From contig PHEQ01000019.1 in assembly GCA_002842985.1 (NCBI GenBank), forward strand, positions 1 to 53,539: a stretch of DNA of 53,539 nt, given 5' to 3'. The notes beneath the pieces are model-generated. The model was not told the origin of the DNA. It was given only the letters and a program-made list of their open reading frames with translations, and ran no database searches. This DNA comes from Alphaproteobacteria bacterium HGW-Alphaproteobacteria-1 (GTDB taxonomy: Bacteria > Pseudomonadota > Alphaproteobacteria > Rhodobacterales > Rhodobacteraceae). Below are positions 16,966-26,160 of the stretch, one piece after another. The position numbers were made by a program, and so were the translations under genes. Every line of letters starts with the position of its first letter. Position 1 is the first letter of the stretch.

Positions 16966-17045
16966 CCGTTGGGGTGCCCGAAAGGGCTGAGAGGCTCGCG
17001 CCAACCCATCGAACCTGATCCGGCTCGCACCGGCGGAGGGAACGG
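16966..17045 (+). promoter_or_regulatory. TPP riboswitch (THI element)
   Basis: The conserved core is present in order: GGGGTGCCCG, GGGCTGAGAGG, then AACCC, CGAACCTGATC, and GGCGGAGGGAACGG. P1 pairs CCGTT (16966-16970) with AACGG (17041-17045). It lies 52 bp upstream of the ABC ATPase start on the same strand, so thiamine diphosphate should repress the downstream transporter. The expression platform (terminator or ribosome-site block) cannot be told apart by eye; the C-rich stretch before GACCGAGG may take part. Confidence 0.95.
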
Positions 17046-17097
17046 AGCAAGCTTACGCCCCCCCTCCCCCCTGCGCCCCCCTGACCGAGGACCACCC

Positions 17098-17832
17098 ATG
17101 TGCGCCGCCCCCGCGCTTCTGATCGACGGCACCGCCCATATCGGCGCGGATCGGCTCTTTGGTCCCCTGCGCCTCGAGATCGCGGGCGGGCGGATCACCT
17201 GTCTGCTCGGCCCCTCGGGCGTGGGCAAGACCACGCTGCTGCGGCTTGCGGCGGGGCTTGACGAGGTGACGCGATTCGAGGGCAGCATCGCCGCCTGCGA
17301 CGGCCTGCCGCTTGCGGGGCGCATCGCGCTCATGGCGCAGGGCGCGGACCTGCTGCCGTGGCGCGATGTGCTGGGCAATGTGGCGCTCGGGGCGCGGCTG
17401 CGCGGGCAACCGCCCGACCTGCCCCGCGCCCGCGCGATCCTTGACCGGATGGGCCTTGGCCCGCACGCCCGCAAGCGCCCCCAGACCCTCTCGGGCGGGC
17501 AGCGGCAGCGCGTGGCCCTCGCGCGCACGCTCATGGAGGACCGTCCCATTGTCCTTCTGGACGAGCCGTTCTCGGCGCTGGACGCCGGCACGCGCGCACA
17601 GATGCAGGACCTCGCCGCCGCGCATCTGGCAGGGCGCACCGTGCTGATGGTGACGCATGATCCAGGTGAGGCCGCGCGGATGGGCCACGTCATCCACATC
17701 CTGTCCGAGACCGGGCTGGAGACCGTGGCACCGCCGCCCGCAGCGGTGCCACGCGCGGTCGATGATCCCGAAACCCTCGCCGTGCAGGGCCGCCTTCTGG
17801 CACGCCTGCGCGACCTCGGGACAGGCGCATGA
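17098..17832 (+). CDS. thiZ: ABC transporter ATP-binding protein, thiamine/HMP-precursor uptake
   Basis: A 244-aa ABC ATPase with Walker A GPSGVGKTT (about 39-47), a Q-loop in LMAQGADLLPWRD, the signature LSGGQRQR, Walker B IVLLDEPFSALD and the switch His in VTHD. Its place directly behind a TPP riboswitch, followed by a NitT/TauT-type permease, identifies it as the ATPase of a thiamine-precursor (hydroxymethylpyrimidine-type) importer. ATG 17098 has GAGG upstream; the longer open frame runs through the riboswitch. It overlaps thiX by ATGA. Confidence 0.88.
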   Translation: MCAAPALLIDGTAHIGADRLFGPLRLEIAGGRITCLLGPSGVGKTTLLRLAAGLDEVTRFEGSIAACDGLPLAGRIALMAQGADLLPWRDVLGNVALGARLRGQPPDLPRARAILDRMGLGPHARKRPQTLSGGQRQRVALARTLMEDRPIVLLDEPFSALDAGTRAQMQDLAAAHLAGRTVLMVTHDPGEAARMGHVIHILSETGLETVAPPPAAVPRAVDDPETLAVQGRLLARLRDLGTGA

Positions 17833-18569
17833 ACCGCGTCCTGATCCTTGCCGCCTCGACCGCGCTGGCGCTTGGCCTGTGGCAGGCGCTGGTGGTGCTG
17901 GCGTCCCTGCCGCCCTTCATCCTGCCGGGGCCCGCGCGCGTGGCCGAGACCCTCTGGGGCAGCCGCGCGCTCATCGCCGAACATGGCCTGATCACCGCCG
18001 TTGAGGTGCTCATCGGGCTGGCGCTTGGCGCGGTGCTGGGCGGGGCCTCGGCCATCGGCCTTGCCGCCTCGCCGGTCGCGCGTCGCCTCATTCGCCCGAT
18101 GATGGTGTTTTCCCAGGCGATCCCGGTCTTTGCGCTCGCGCCCATCCTGACGCTCTGGTTGGGCTACGGCCTTGCGTCCAAGATCGCCATGGCGCTGCTC
18201 ATCATCTATTTTCCCGTGACCTCGGCGTTTTTCGACGCGCTGATGCGCACGCCGCAACCGCTGCTTGATCTGGGGCGCGTGATGGGGGCGAACCCGGCGC
18301 GGCTCATGTGGCACATCCGCGTGCCCGCCGCCCTGCCCGGCTTTGCCACGGGGCTGCGGCTGGCGGCGGTCTATGCCCCCATTGGTGCCATCATCGGTGA
18401 ATGGGTGGGGGCCTCGAAAGGGCTTGGCTATCTGATGCTGCTGGCCAACGGACGCGCAAAGACCGACCTGATGTTCGCGGCCCTCATCGTGCTGGCGGTC
18501 TTCACGCTGCTCTTGCACCGCGCGGTCGATGCCGGGTGTCGGCGCTGGCTTGACAACCAGGCGGCCTGA
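17829..18569 (+). CDS. thiX: ABC transporter permease, thiamine/HMP-precursor uptake
   Basis: A 246-aa inner-membrane permease of the NitT/TauT/ThiX type with about six membrane segments and the EAA-like loop around LLDLGRVMGANPARLMWHIRVP (about 141-162), followed by IIGEWVGASKGLGYL. It should form the channel with ThiZ. The start overlaps thiZ. No periplasmic binding protein (thiY) follows; the next gene is on the other strand, so the binding protein must be encoded elsewhere. Confidence 0.88.
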   Translation: MNRVLILAASTALALGLWQALVVLASLPPFILPGPARVAETLWGSRALIAEHGLITAVEVLIGLALGAVLGGASAIGLAASPVARRLIRPMMVFSQAIPVFALAPILTLWLGYGLASKIAMALLIIYFPVTSAFFDALMRTPQPLLDLGRVMGANPARLMWHIRVPAALPGFATGLRLAAVYAPIGAIIGEWVGASKGLGYLMLLANGRAKTDLMFAALIVLAVFTLLLHRAVDAGCRRWLDNQAA

Positions 18570-18578
18570 GGCGCGCCC

Positions 18579-19523
18579 TCACCGCACCGCGCGCGCGTCG
18601 GGATGCAGCGACTTGCCGAGGATGTGGTCGGATTTGTGCAGAACGTGCTGCGCCGTCGATACGATCAGCGGATCGGGCGCATGGGCGATCCTGAGGTTCT
18701 TGCCGGGATAGTCGATCGCATTGAGGAAATGCAGCATGCAGTTGAGCCGGGCGCGCTTCTTGTCGTCGGACTTGACCACCGTCCAGGGCGCATCGGCGGT
18801 GTCGGTGTAAAAGAACATCGCCTCTTTCGCCTCGGTGTAATCCTCCCATTTGTCGAGGCTGGCCTTGTCGATGGGGCTCAGCTTCCACTGCTTGAGCGGA
18901 TCGGTCTCGCGGCTGGCAAAACGGGTGCGCTGCTCGCCCTGCGTGACCGAGAACCAGTATTTGAAAAGCCGGATGCCCGAACGCACCAGCATCCGCTCCA
19001 ACTCGGGCGTCTCGCGCATGAATTCGAGATATTCATGCGGCTCGCAAAAGCCCATGACCCGCTCCACCCCTGCGCGGTTATACCACGAGCGGTCATAGAG
19101 CACCATTTCGCCATTCGTGGGCAGATGCGCGATATAGCGTTGGAAATACCATTGCCCGCGCTCGACATCCGACGGTTTGTTGAGCGCCACGACACGCGCG
19201 GCGCGCGGGTTTAGATGCTCGGTGAAGCGTTTGATCGTGCCGCCCTTGCCGGCCGCATCGCGCCCCTCGAAGATCAGCACGAATTTCTGCCCCGTTTCCT
19301 GCGCCCAGAGCTGGACCTTGAGCAATTCGGCCTGAAGCCGCGCCTTCTGCGCCTCGTAACTGCGGCGGCTGAGGCGGGTCTCGTAGGGATAATCGCCGCT
19401 CTCGAACGCCTGCCGGAGCGAGGCCACCGCCGGCTGTGCCGTTCCAGGTGCGGAGGTCACGTCAGGGGCGGCTTCGGTGACGGCTTCGGTGACGGCTTCG
19501 GTGGCGACGGCGGTCTCGGTCAT
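18579..19523 (-). CDS. ppk2: polyphosphate kinase 2
   Basis: A 314-aa PPK2-family enzyme that moves phosphate between polyphosphate and nucleotides (usually polyP plus GDP or ADP to GTP or ATP). Motifs: Walker A-like GRDAAGKGGT (87-96), YDRSWYNR (143-150), and WTVVKSDDKKRAR in the lid region. The first 35 residues are acidic and repetitive (EAVTEAVTEAA), encoded by short tandem repeats, and are probably disordered. ATG 19521-19523 follows AGGGAG by seven bases and is preferred over GTG 19527-19529. Convergent with thiX; no ppk1 or ppx nearby. Confidence 0.95.
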   Translation of the reverse strand: MTETAVATEAVTEAVTEAAPDVTSAPGTAQPAVASLRQAFESGDYPYETRLSRRSYEAQKARLQAELLKVQLWAQETGQKFVLIFEGRDAAGKGGTIKRFTEHLNPRAARVVALNKPSDVERGQWYFQRYIAHLPTNGEMVLYDRSWYNRAGVERVMGFCEPHEYLEFMRETPELERMLVRSGIRLFKYWFSVTQGEQRTRFASRETDPLKQWKLSPIDKASLDKWEDYTEAKEAMFFYTDTADAPWTVVKSDDKKRARLNCMLHFLNAIDYPGKNLRIAHAPDPLIVSTAQHVLHKSDHILGKSLHPDARAVR

Positions 19524-19629
19524 ATACACACTCCCTGACGGTCTGGATTGATATGCCCGATCCTAACCTTTTGCGGGGCCGCCCGCCTTGATGCGTGTCA
19601 AGAAACTGTCACAAATCGGCTCGGGATCA

Positions 19630-19719
19630 TTACCCTAGGATCGACCCCAGATTGTTGAGGATCGCCACCATGATGAGCGCCCTGGCAATCAGCAGCGCAA
19701 GGACCGGCGCGGTCCCCAT
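19630..19719 (-). CDS. possible 29-aa hydrophobic small protein
   Basis: An open frame starting MGTAPVLALLIARALIM and ending NLGSILG, almost wholly hydrophobic, so one membrane helix. The ATG (19717-19719) has a good GGAAGG site five bases upstream. It occupies most of the gap between ppk2 and gpmI. Such short frames arise by chance in GC-rich DNA; only the ribosome site and the composition speak for it. Confidence 0.3.
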   Translation of the reverse strand: MGTAPVLALLIARALIMVAILNNLGSILG

Positions 19720-19802
19720 GGCACCACCTTCCCGGCCCCATAGCCGCTTTCCCCCGAAGGCCCGCCGCGCTAGAAGGGCACCAGACCAACGCAGGAGACC
19801 TC

Positions 19803-21317
19803 ATGACCAGACCCATTGTCCTGTGCATCCTCGATGGCTGGGGGCTGAGCGCGGCCACCGAGGCCAACGCGCCGTACCTGGCCGCGACCCCCACCATGGA
19901 CCGGCTGATGGCCACCTGCCCCCATGCCACGCTCGTCACCCACGGGCCGGATGTGGGCCTGCCCAGCGGGCAGATGGGCAATTCCGAGGTGGGCCATACC
20001 AATATCGGCGCGGGGCGTGTGGTGGCGATGGATCTGGGCCAGATCGACCTTGCCATAGAGGAGGGCAGTTTCGCGCGCATGGAGGCATTGCAAGGGTTCA
20101 TCGCGCGCCTGAAGCAGACCGGCGGGCGCGCGCATCTTCTGGGTCTTGTCTCGGATGGCGGCGTGCATGGCCATATCACCCATATCGCCGCGGCCGCACA
20201 GGCCATCCACGACGCCGGCGTGCCGGTGGTGCTGCACGCGATCACCGACGGGCGCGACGTGGCGCCCAAATCGGCGCGCACCCATTTCGACCGGCTGCGC
20301 GACATGCTGCCCGAGGGCGTGGCGATCGCCACCGTCACAGGGCGCTATTTCGCGCTTGACCGCGACAACCGCTGGGAGCGGGTTGAGGAGGCGTATCGCG
20401 CCATCGTCTCGGCGCAGGGCCATCGCACGCGCGACGCGCGCATGGCCGTGACCAACGCCTATGCGCGCGGCGAGACCGATGAATTCATCACCGCCACGGT
20501 GATCGGCGATTATGCGGGGGTGACACCCGGCGACGGGCTGTTCTGCCTCAATTTCCGCGCTGACCGCGCGCGCGAGATCCTCGGCGCGCTGGCTGATCCG
20601 GCGTTCACCGGCTTTGTGCGCGAGGCCGCGCCGGACTGGGCCGCGCGGCTCGGCATGGTGGAATATTCCGAAGCGCTGAACGCGCATTTCGACACGGTCT
20701 TTCCCCCCCGCGTGATCGTCAACACGCTGGCCGAATGGGTGTCGAAACAGGGCTTGCGGCAATTCCACCTCGCCGAGACCGAGAAATACCCCCATGTCAC
20801 CTTTTTCCTCAACGGCGGGCGCGAAGCGCCCGAGCGCGGCGAGGATCGCTACATGGCCGCCTCACCAAAGGTGGCGACCTATGATCTGCAGCCCGAGATG
20901 TCCGCTGCCGAAGTGACCGATCAGCTTTGCGGCGCGATTGCCGAGGGCTACGATCTCATCGTGGTGAACTACGCCAACCCCGACATGGTCGGCCATACCG
21001 GCGATCTGCGCGCGGCCATGGCCGCCTGCGAAGCGGTGGACGCAGGCCTTGGCCGGGCGGTCGCGGCGCTGGAAAAGGCGGGCGGCGCGATGATCGTGAC
21101 GGCGGATCATGGCAATTGCGAGACCATGATCGACCCCGAAACCGGCGGGCCGCATACCGCGCACACCACCAATCCGGTGCCGGTGATCCTTGTCGGCGGG
21201 CCTTCGGATGCGCGGCTGCGCGCGGGCGGGCGGCTGGCAGATCTGGCGCCCACGCTTCTGGCGCTGATGGGGCTGGAACAGCCGCCCGAAATGACCGGTC
21301 GGAGCCTTCTGACATGA
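19803..21317 (+). CDS. gpmI: 2,3-bisphosphoglycerate-independent phosphoglycerate mutase
   Basis: A 504-aa Mn-dependent mutase of glycolysis/gluconeogenesis (3-phosphoglycerate to 2-phosphoglycerate). Marks: metal site LDGWG at 10-14, nucleophile Ser61 in GNSEVGHTNIG, VSDGGVHGH near 119, TDGRDVAPKSA near 155, NFRADRARE near 247, and the metal cluster NPDMVGHTG and TADHGNCE. It begins a coupled string gpmI-envC-ctpA: its TGA overlaps the envC ATG. Confidence 0.97.
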   Translation: MTRPIVLCILDGWGLSAATEANAPYLAATPTMDRLMATCPHATLVTHGPDVGLPSGQMGNSEVGHTNIGAGRVVAMDLGQIDLAIEEGSFARMEALQGFIARLKQTGGRAHLLGLVSDGGVHGHITHIAAAAQAIHDAGVPVVLHAITDGRDVAPKSARTHFDRLRDMLPEGVAIATVTGRYFALDRDNRWERVEEAYRAIVSAQGHRTRDARMAVTNAYARGETDEFITATVIGDYAGVTPGDGLFCLNFRADRAREILGALADPAFTGFVREAAPDWAARLGMVEYSEALNAHFDTVFPPRVIVNTLAEWVSKQGLRQFHLAETEKYPHVTFFLNGGREAPERGEDRYMAASPKVATYDLQPEMSAAEVTDQLCGAIAEGYDLIVVNYANPDMVGHTGDLRAAMAACEAVDAGLGRAVAALEKAGGAMIVTADHGNCETMIDPETGGPHTAHTTNPVPVILVGGPSDARLRAGGRLADLAPTLLALMGLEQPPEMTGRSLLT

Positions 21318-22453
21318 GGTTGCGCGCAGCCTGTCTTGCGCTGGCGCTTGTGCTTCCGGGGCTCGCCCCGGCGCAGGGGTCCGATCCCGCGACCGATGCG
21401 CGCACGGCCGCCCAGGCGCTTGGAGAGGCCGCGGAGGCGCTCGGCCGGGCGACGGGCGCGCGCAACCGCGTCAAGGCCCTGACCGAGGTGATCCGCGCCT
21501 ATGAGGACGGGCTCGAGGCGATGCGCGAGGGGCTGCGCCGCGCCGCACTGCGTGAAGAGGTTCTGCTGGCCGAACTGCGCGCCCGCGAGGATGAAACCGC
21601 CCGGCTTCTGGGTGTGTTGCAGACCATGGGCCGCGCGCCCGTGCCGATCCTGATGCTACACCCCTCGGGCCCCGTGGGCACGGCGCGGGCGGGCATGATC
21701 CTGTCGGAGGTGGCCCCCGCGCTCGACGCCCGCGCGCTCGATCTGCGCGAGAAGGTGCAGGATATCGCCGTTTTGCGCGCGCTTCAGCAAAGCGCCGCCG
21801 ACAAGCTGGCCGAGGGACTGGAAGGGGTGCAGGACGCGCGCACCCGGCTCAGTCAGGCGATTGCCGCGCGCGAGGACCTGCCGCGCCGCTTTACCGAAGA
21901 CCCGGTGCGCACCGCGCTTCTCATCGCCTCGACCGAGACACTGGAGGGATTCGCCTCCGGCTTGAGCGAGATTGCCATGGACGAGGCGCCCGGAAGCCTT
22001 CCAGGCATCGAGGCGCGCAAGGGCGCCCTGCCCCTTCCGGTCGAAGGCGTGATCCTGCGCCGAGCAAACGAGGCGGATGCGGCAGGCATCGCCCGTCCCG
22101 GCATCGTCGTGGCCGCGCGCCCGCGCGCGCTTGTGACCACCCCGGTGCCCGCAACGGTGCGCTATCGCGGCCCCTTGCTCGACTACGGAAATGTGATCAT
22201 TCTGGAACCGCAGAGCGGAATTCTGCTGGTATTCGCCGGGCTCGACATTGTCTATGGTCGCATGGGCGAGGTGCTCCCCGGCGGCAGCCCGGTAGGCCTC
22301 ATGGGCGGGCCCGGCGATGGCAGTGACCTGCTCGCCACCGCCCGGCACGAACAGGGGGGTGCCACGCGCAGCGAAACGCTCTATATCGAAGTGCGGCAAG
22401 ACAATGAACCTGTGGACCCGCTTGCGTGGTTCAAAACCGACAAGGAAGGTTGA
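21314..22453 (+). CDS. murein hydrolase activator, EnvC-like (coiled coil plus degenerate LytM/M23)
   Basis: A 379-aa periplasmic protein: signal peptide (MRLRAACLALALVLPGLAPAQG), long Ala/Glu/Arg coiled coil (about 25-205), and a LytM-like C-terminal domain (about 240-345). The zinc ligands of active M23 peptidases are missing (YGNVIILEP and VFAGLD where His-containing motifs are expected). That is the EnvC condition, in which the protein activates amidases at the division septum rather than cutting peptidoglycan. ATG 21314 overlaps the gpmI stop, and ctpA follows after 3 bp. The gpmI-envC-ctpA order is usual in Rhodobacterales. Confidence 0.85.
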   Translation: MRLRAACLALALVLPGLAPAQGSDPATDARTAAQALGEAAEALGRATGARNRVKALTEVIRAYEDGLEAMREGLRRAALREEVLLAELRAREDETARLLGVLQTMGRAPVPILMLHPSGPVGTARAGMILSEVAPALDARALDLREKVQDIAVLRALQQSAADKLAEGLEGVQDARTRLSQAIAAREDLPRRFTEDPVRTALLIASTETLEGFASGLSEIAMDEAPGSLPGIEARKGALPLPVEGVILRRANEADAAGIARPGIVVAARPRALVTTPVPATVRYRGPLLDYGNVIILEPQSGILLVFAGLDIVYGRMGEVLPGGSPVGLMGGPGDGSDLLATARHEQGGATRSETLYIEVRQDNEPVDPLAWFKTDKEG

Positions 22454-22456
22454 GAG

Positions 22457-23794
22457 ATGAAAAGACTCCTGATGGCCACAGCCGCCGGTATCCTGACCGG
22501 GGCGGTCGTGACAACGCAGGTGGCCGCGCCGCTTCTGGCGCAGGAGAGCCGGTCAAGCTCGGTCTACGAGCAGCTTGATCTCTTCGGGGACATCTTCGAG
22601 CGCGTGCGCGCGCAATACGTCGAGGATGTGGACACCCGCAAGCTGATCGAGGCGGCGATCAACGGGATGCTCACCTCGCTTGATCCGCATTCGAGTTACC
22701 TCTCGCCCGATGACGCCGAGAACATGCAGGTGCAGACGCGCGGCGAATTCGGCGGCCTCGGTATCGAGGTCACGCAAGAGGACGGCTTCGTCAAGGTCGT
22801 GTCGCCCATGGACGGCACACCCGCCGATCAAGCGGGGATCGAGCCTGGCGATTTCATCACCCATGTGGACGGCGAGAGTGTACTGGGCCTCACCCTCAAC
22901 GAGGCGGTGGACCGGATGCGCGGTCCGGTGGGCAGCGAAATCATCATCACCGTTGTGCGCCAAGGCACGGCAGAACCCTTTGACGTGTCGATCATCCGCG
23001 ACACGATCAAGCTGACGGCCGTGCGCGCCCGCACCGAGCGCGACGCGATCGTGTTGCGTGTCACCACGTTCAACGACCAGACCTTCAGCAATCTGGAATC
23101 GAGCCTCAACGAACAGGTCGAAGCGCTTGGCGGGATCGACAAGATCAGCGGCATCGTGCTCGACCTGCGCAACAACCCCGGCGGGCTTCTGACCCAGGCG
23201 ATCAAGGTCTCCGACGCCTTTCTCGAAAAGGGCGAGATCGTCTCGACCCGGGGCCGCAACGTGCAGGATGGCGAACGCTTCAACGCCACACCCGGCGATC
23301 TGGCGCAGGGCAAGCCCATCGTCGTGCTGATCAACGGCGGCTCGGCCTCGGCCTCGGAAATCGTCGCGGGCGCGCTTCAGGATCACAACCGGGCCATCGT
23401 CGTCGGCACCAAGAGCTTCGGCAAGGGATCGGTCCAGACGGTCATGCCGCTGCGGGGAAATGGCGCGATGCGGCTGACGACCTCGCGCTATTACACGCCA
23501 TCGGGTCGGTCGATCCAGGCGCTTGGCGTCAGCCCCGATATCGTCGTCGAACAGCCCCGCCGCGCCCCCGCGACCGAAGAGCCCGAGGCGACGAACCGCC
23601 CCTCGCGTTCGGAGGCCGATCTGCGCGGACGGCTCAGCAATGACAGCCTGAGCGAGGACGAGATCAAGCAAATCGAGGAAGAGCGCAAGCGCGCCGAAGA
23701 GGTGGCCAAGCTGCGCGAGGAAGATTACCAGCTTGCCTATGCGGTCGATATCCTGCGCGGCCTTGCCGTCATGGGCGGCAACGGCCAAGAGTAA
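22457..23794 (+). CDS. ctpA: carboxyl-terminal processing protease (S41 family)
   Basis: A 445-aa periplasmic serine protease with signal peptide (MKRLLMATAAGILTGAVVTT), DPHSSYLSPD near 75-84, a PDZ domain (about 90-170), and the S41 core. The nucleophile Ser is in NGGSASASE (about 293-301) and the Lys in GTKSFGKGSVQT (about 315-326). It trims C-termini of exported proteins. The C-terminal 80 residues are charged (EEDEIKQIEEERKRAEE-like) and probably extended. It is last in the gpmI-envC-ctpA unit and is followed by an intrinsic terminator. Confidence 0.96.
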   Translation: MKRLLMATAAGILTGAVVTTQVAAPLLAQESRSSSVYEQLDLFGDIFERVRAQYVEDVDTRKLIEAAINGMLTSLDPHSSYLSPDDAENMQVQTRGEFGGLGIEVTQEDGFVKVVSPMDGTPADQAGIEPGDFITHVDGESVLGLTLNEAVDRMRGPVGSEIIITVVRQGTAEPFDVSIIRDTIKLTAVRARTERDAIVLRVTTFNDQTFSNLESSLNEQVEALGGIDKISGIVLDLRNNPGGLLTQAIKVSDAFLEKGEIVSTRGRNVQDGERFNATPGDLAQGKPIVVLINGGSASASEIVAGALQDHNRAIVVGTKSFGKGSVQTVMPLRGNGAMRLTTSRYYTPSGRSIQALGVSPDIVVEQPRRAPATEEPEATNRPSRSEADLRGRLSNDSLSEDEIKQIEEERKRAEEVAKLREEDYQLAYAVDILRGLAVMGGNGQE

Positions 23795-23813
23795 GCCGAA
23801 TGCGACACCCCGG

Positions 23814-23840
23814 AAAACCCCGCCATCGCGCGGGGTTTTT
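23814..23840 (+). terminator. intrinsic terminator after ctpA
   Basis: AAAACCCCGC pairs with GCGGGGTTTT around a CATCGC loop, followed by more T, 20 bp after the ctpA stop. It also faces the convergent bchJ end, where the A-rich left arm could act in the opposite direction. Confidence 0.9.
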
Positions 23841-23856
23841 CATTTCTGCGGGCGCG

Positions 23857-24420
23857 TCACCCCGTCTCGATGACAAAGACGCAAGCCCCCGCCCCCCGCG
23901 CGCAGCAACTCACCTCGCGGACGGCGCTTTTCGCGCTGACCAGCCGCCGAAAGAGCGTCTCGAACACCGCGCAATGCCACTCGCAGCCCGGCACCGAGAG
24001 CGGGTTAGCCCGGATCGTCAGGCGCGCGGGCGCGATGCTGACCTCGCCCGATCCGGCAAAGGTCCAGGCATGGGCGGCCATGGCACGCATGAGGACCGGC
24101 GCGGCAAAACTTGCGGGCAACACCCGCAACACGAGTTGCGCAGGAAGCGGGATGCGGTGGCGCAGGATGTAGCCCCCCGTGCGCGCGCCCGCATCGCGCG
24201 CCACCGCGCGGGCCTCCAAGGGCGAGAGACAAGCGGGCAGCGCGCGCAGCACCGCCGCCGCCTCGGCCTCGGGGATCATCTCCTCGGGCGGGGCATCGAG
24301 ATACCCCGCGCAGCCCGCATGGTCCAGAACCCGCTCCGCCAGCACACGCCCGCCCCGCGCCTCGAGCGCGGCGACGGTTTGCAGGATCGCGTTCGGCCCG
24401 ACGCGCGCGCCGTGGCTCAT
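23857..24420 (-). CDS. bchJ: BchJ, bacteriochlorophyll biosynthesis protein (4-vinyl reductase family)
   Basis: A 187-aa protein with a V4R-like fold: [10 protein letters not shown] near 92-101 and a C-terminal small-molecule domain with the Cys-rich stretch [11 protein letters not shown] near 172-182. BchJ was first called divinyl-protochlorophyllide 4-vinyl reductase; later work on BciA/BciB-type enzymes suggests an accessory role in delivering tetrapyrrole intermediates. The ATG overlaps the bchE stop by four bases, so it is translated with BchE. Confidence 0.88.
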   Translation of the reverse strand: MSHGARVGPNAILQTVAALEARGGRVLAERVLDHAGCAGYLDAPPEEMIPEAEAAAVLRALPACLSPLEARAVARDAGARTGGYILRHRIPLPAQLVLRVLPASFAAPVLMRAMAAHAWTFAGSGEVSIAPARLTIRANPLSVPGCEWHCAVFETLFRRLVSAKSAVREVSCCARGAGACVFVIETG

Positions 24421-26096
24421 TCCGCCGCCGTGTGAGGGCGCAGGATAGGCACGTCATCGGCTATCTGTCCGCCCCCGCCACAGGCGCGCGCCCCGGCCTG
24501 TGCAGTGGCCAGATCGGCCTTTTTCGCCTTGATCTGCTCGCGCACGCTGGCCTTGCGCTCCTGTGCGCGGCGCTTGCGGTCGGCCATCGCGTCCCAGTCG
24601 GCCATTTGCGCATCGGCGATCCCGCGCGTGTCGTCAAAGTGGAAATCCACGCTTTTCTTGGATTGCGGACCCCAATACCCGACCTTGCCCAGATCGTAGA
24701 AGGTCCGCGCGAACCCCGCCTTGGCAAAGGCCTTGAGACAGCCCAGCAGGTATTTGCGCCGGAACCCCCGGCCCCGCCACGGGTAATGAAACAGCGCCTT
24801 GTTCATGTAGAAGCGCCGGTAATTGTGCATCACCCGGTCCAGAAGCGTGGCGCGGTCCATCGCCGCGGGCTTCATGATCGGGGTGACGAAATTGTATTTC
24901 TCGAAGTCGAACACCTCGACCTTGTCGCGCAGTTCCTGAAAGAGCGGCGTGAACGGCCAGGGCGTATACATCGTCCAGTTGGCAAGGTCGGGGTTCCAGT
25001 CGCGGGCAAAACGATAGGTCTCCTCCAGCGTCTCCTCGGTCTCGTTGTCGAGACCCACGATGAATTGCGCCTCGGTGAAGATATCCGCCTCGCGCAGCAG
25101 GCGAATGGCCTCCTTGTTCTCTTCAACCTTGGTTTCCTTGTTGAAAAGATCAAGCTTCATCTGCGCCGCCGCCTCGGTCCCGAGGCTGACATGCACCAGC
25201 CCGGCCTTGCGCCAGAGCGGCAGCATGTCCTTGTCGCGCTGAATATCCGTGACGCGGGTGTTGATCCCCCATTTCACGCGATCCGGCAGGCCGCGGCGGA
25301 TCAGCTCCTCGCAGAATTCGGTGAACTTGCGCTTGTTGATCGTTGGCTCCTCATCGGCGAGGATGAAGAAGCCGACGCCGTGATTGTTCACGAGGTCCTC
25401 GATCTCATCGACCACCTTTTGCGGGTCGCGCACGCGGTAATCGCGCCAGAATTTCCATTGACTGCAAAACGAACAGGTGAACGGGCAACCGCGCGCAAGG
25501 CTCGGGATCGCCAGCCGCGTGTTGAGCGGGATGTAGATGTATTTCTCCCAGTCGAGGATCGACCAGTCCGGCACGATCCCGTCGAGATTGGAGATTGTCG
25601 GCGCGGCAGAGGTGGCGATGATCTCGCCGCCCTCGGTATAGGCGATGCCCTTGATCTTCTTGCGGTCGCCCTGCCAGCGCCCGTCCTCGACCGCGCGCAC
25701 CAGATCGAGGAACACCTCCTCGCCCTCGCCGCGCACGATCACGTCGATATGGGGGGCCTCCGACAATACCTGCCGATACATGAAGGTGGCATGGACGCCC
25801 CCCAAAACCGTTACCGCCTCAGGCACCACCTCGCGTGCGATCTCGAGCACCCGCTCGGCGCGGTAGATCGAGGGCGTGATCGCGGTGCAGCCGACGATAT
25901 CGGGCTTGAGCGCGGCGATGCGCGCCCACAGCTCCTCCTCGCCGATATGATGCGTCATCGCGTCGATGAAATGAATATCGTCATAACCAGCCGCCTTGAG
26001 CGGCCCGGCCAGATAGGCCACCCAGGCGGGCGGCCAGTTGCCGGCGATCTCGGCACCGCCGGAATGATAATTCGGATGAATGAGAACCAGTCGCAT
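24417..26096 (-). CDS. bchE: anaerobic Mg-protoporphyrin IX monomethyl ester cyclase (radical SAM, B12)
   Basis: A 559-aa enzyme that forms ring E of bacteriochlorophyll without O2, taking oxygen from water. Residues 1-140 are a cobalamin-binding domain ([23 protein letters not shown]). The radical SAM cluster is CPFTCSFC (Cys204, 208, 211). Upstream lie a perfect TGT-N12-ACA palindrome and an FNR-type box, as expected for an enzyme wanted at low O2. It is co-transcribed with bchJ by ATGA overlap. The O2-dependent counterpart AcsF is encoded at 45156. Confidence 0.97.
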   Translation of the reverse strand: MRLVLIHPNYHSGGAEIAGNWPPAWVAYLAGPLKAAGYDDIHFIDAMTHHIGEEELWARIAALKPDIVGCTAITPSIYRAERVLEIAREVVPEAVTVLGGVHATFMYRQVLSEAPHIDVIVRGEGEEVFLDLVRAVEDGRWQGDRKKIKGIAYTEGGEIIATSAAPTISNLDGIVPDWSILDWEKYIYIPLNTRLAIPSLARGCPFTCSFCSQWKFWRDYRVRDPQKVVDEIEDLVNNHGVGFFILADEEPTINKRKFTEFCEELIRRGLPDRVKWGINTRVTDIQRDKDMLPLWRKAGLVHVSLGTEAAAQMKLDLFNKETKVEENKEAIRLLREADIFTEAQFIVGLDNETEETLEETYRFARDWNPDLANWTMYTPWPFTPLFQELRDKVEVFDFEKYNFVTPIMKPAAMDRATLLDRVMHNYRRFYMNKALFHYPWRGRGFRRKYLLGCLKAFAKAGFARTFYDLGKVGYWGPQSKKSVDFHFDDTRGIADAQMADWDAMADRKRRAQERKASVREQIKAKKADLATAQAGARACGGGGQIADDVPILRPHTAAE

Positions 26097-26109
26097 GGGC
26101 GCCTCCCTG

Positions 26110-26127
26110 TGTCAACTCAGGTTGACA
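26110..26127. promoter_or_regulatory. PpsR/CrtJ binding site upstream of bchE
   Basis: TGTCAACTCAGGTTGACA: the TGT-N12-ACA consensus, here a perfect 7-bp inverted repeat with a 4-bp centre, 13 bp upstream of the bchE ATG. PpsR binding here would repress bchEJ in oxic or light conditions. Confidence 0.85.
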
Positions 26128-26146
26128 GGGTGGGCGATTCAATAAA

Positions 26147-26160
26147 TTGACATGGATCAA
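26147..26160. promoter_or_regulatory. FNR/FnrL-type box upstream of bchE
   Basis: TTGACATGGATCAA fits TTGAT-N4-ATCAA with one mismatch (TTGAC). Its centre is about 57 bp upstream of the bchE ATG, so it could activate a promoter starting near 26112 in class II geometry. It lies between bchE and the idi stop codon. FnrL control of bchE is known in Rhodobacter. Confidence 0.7.
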
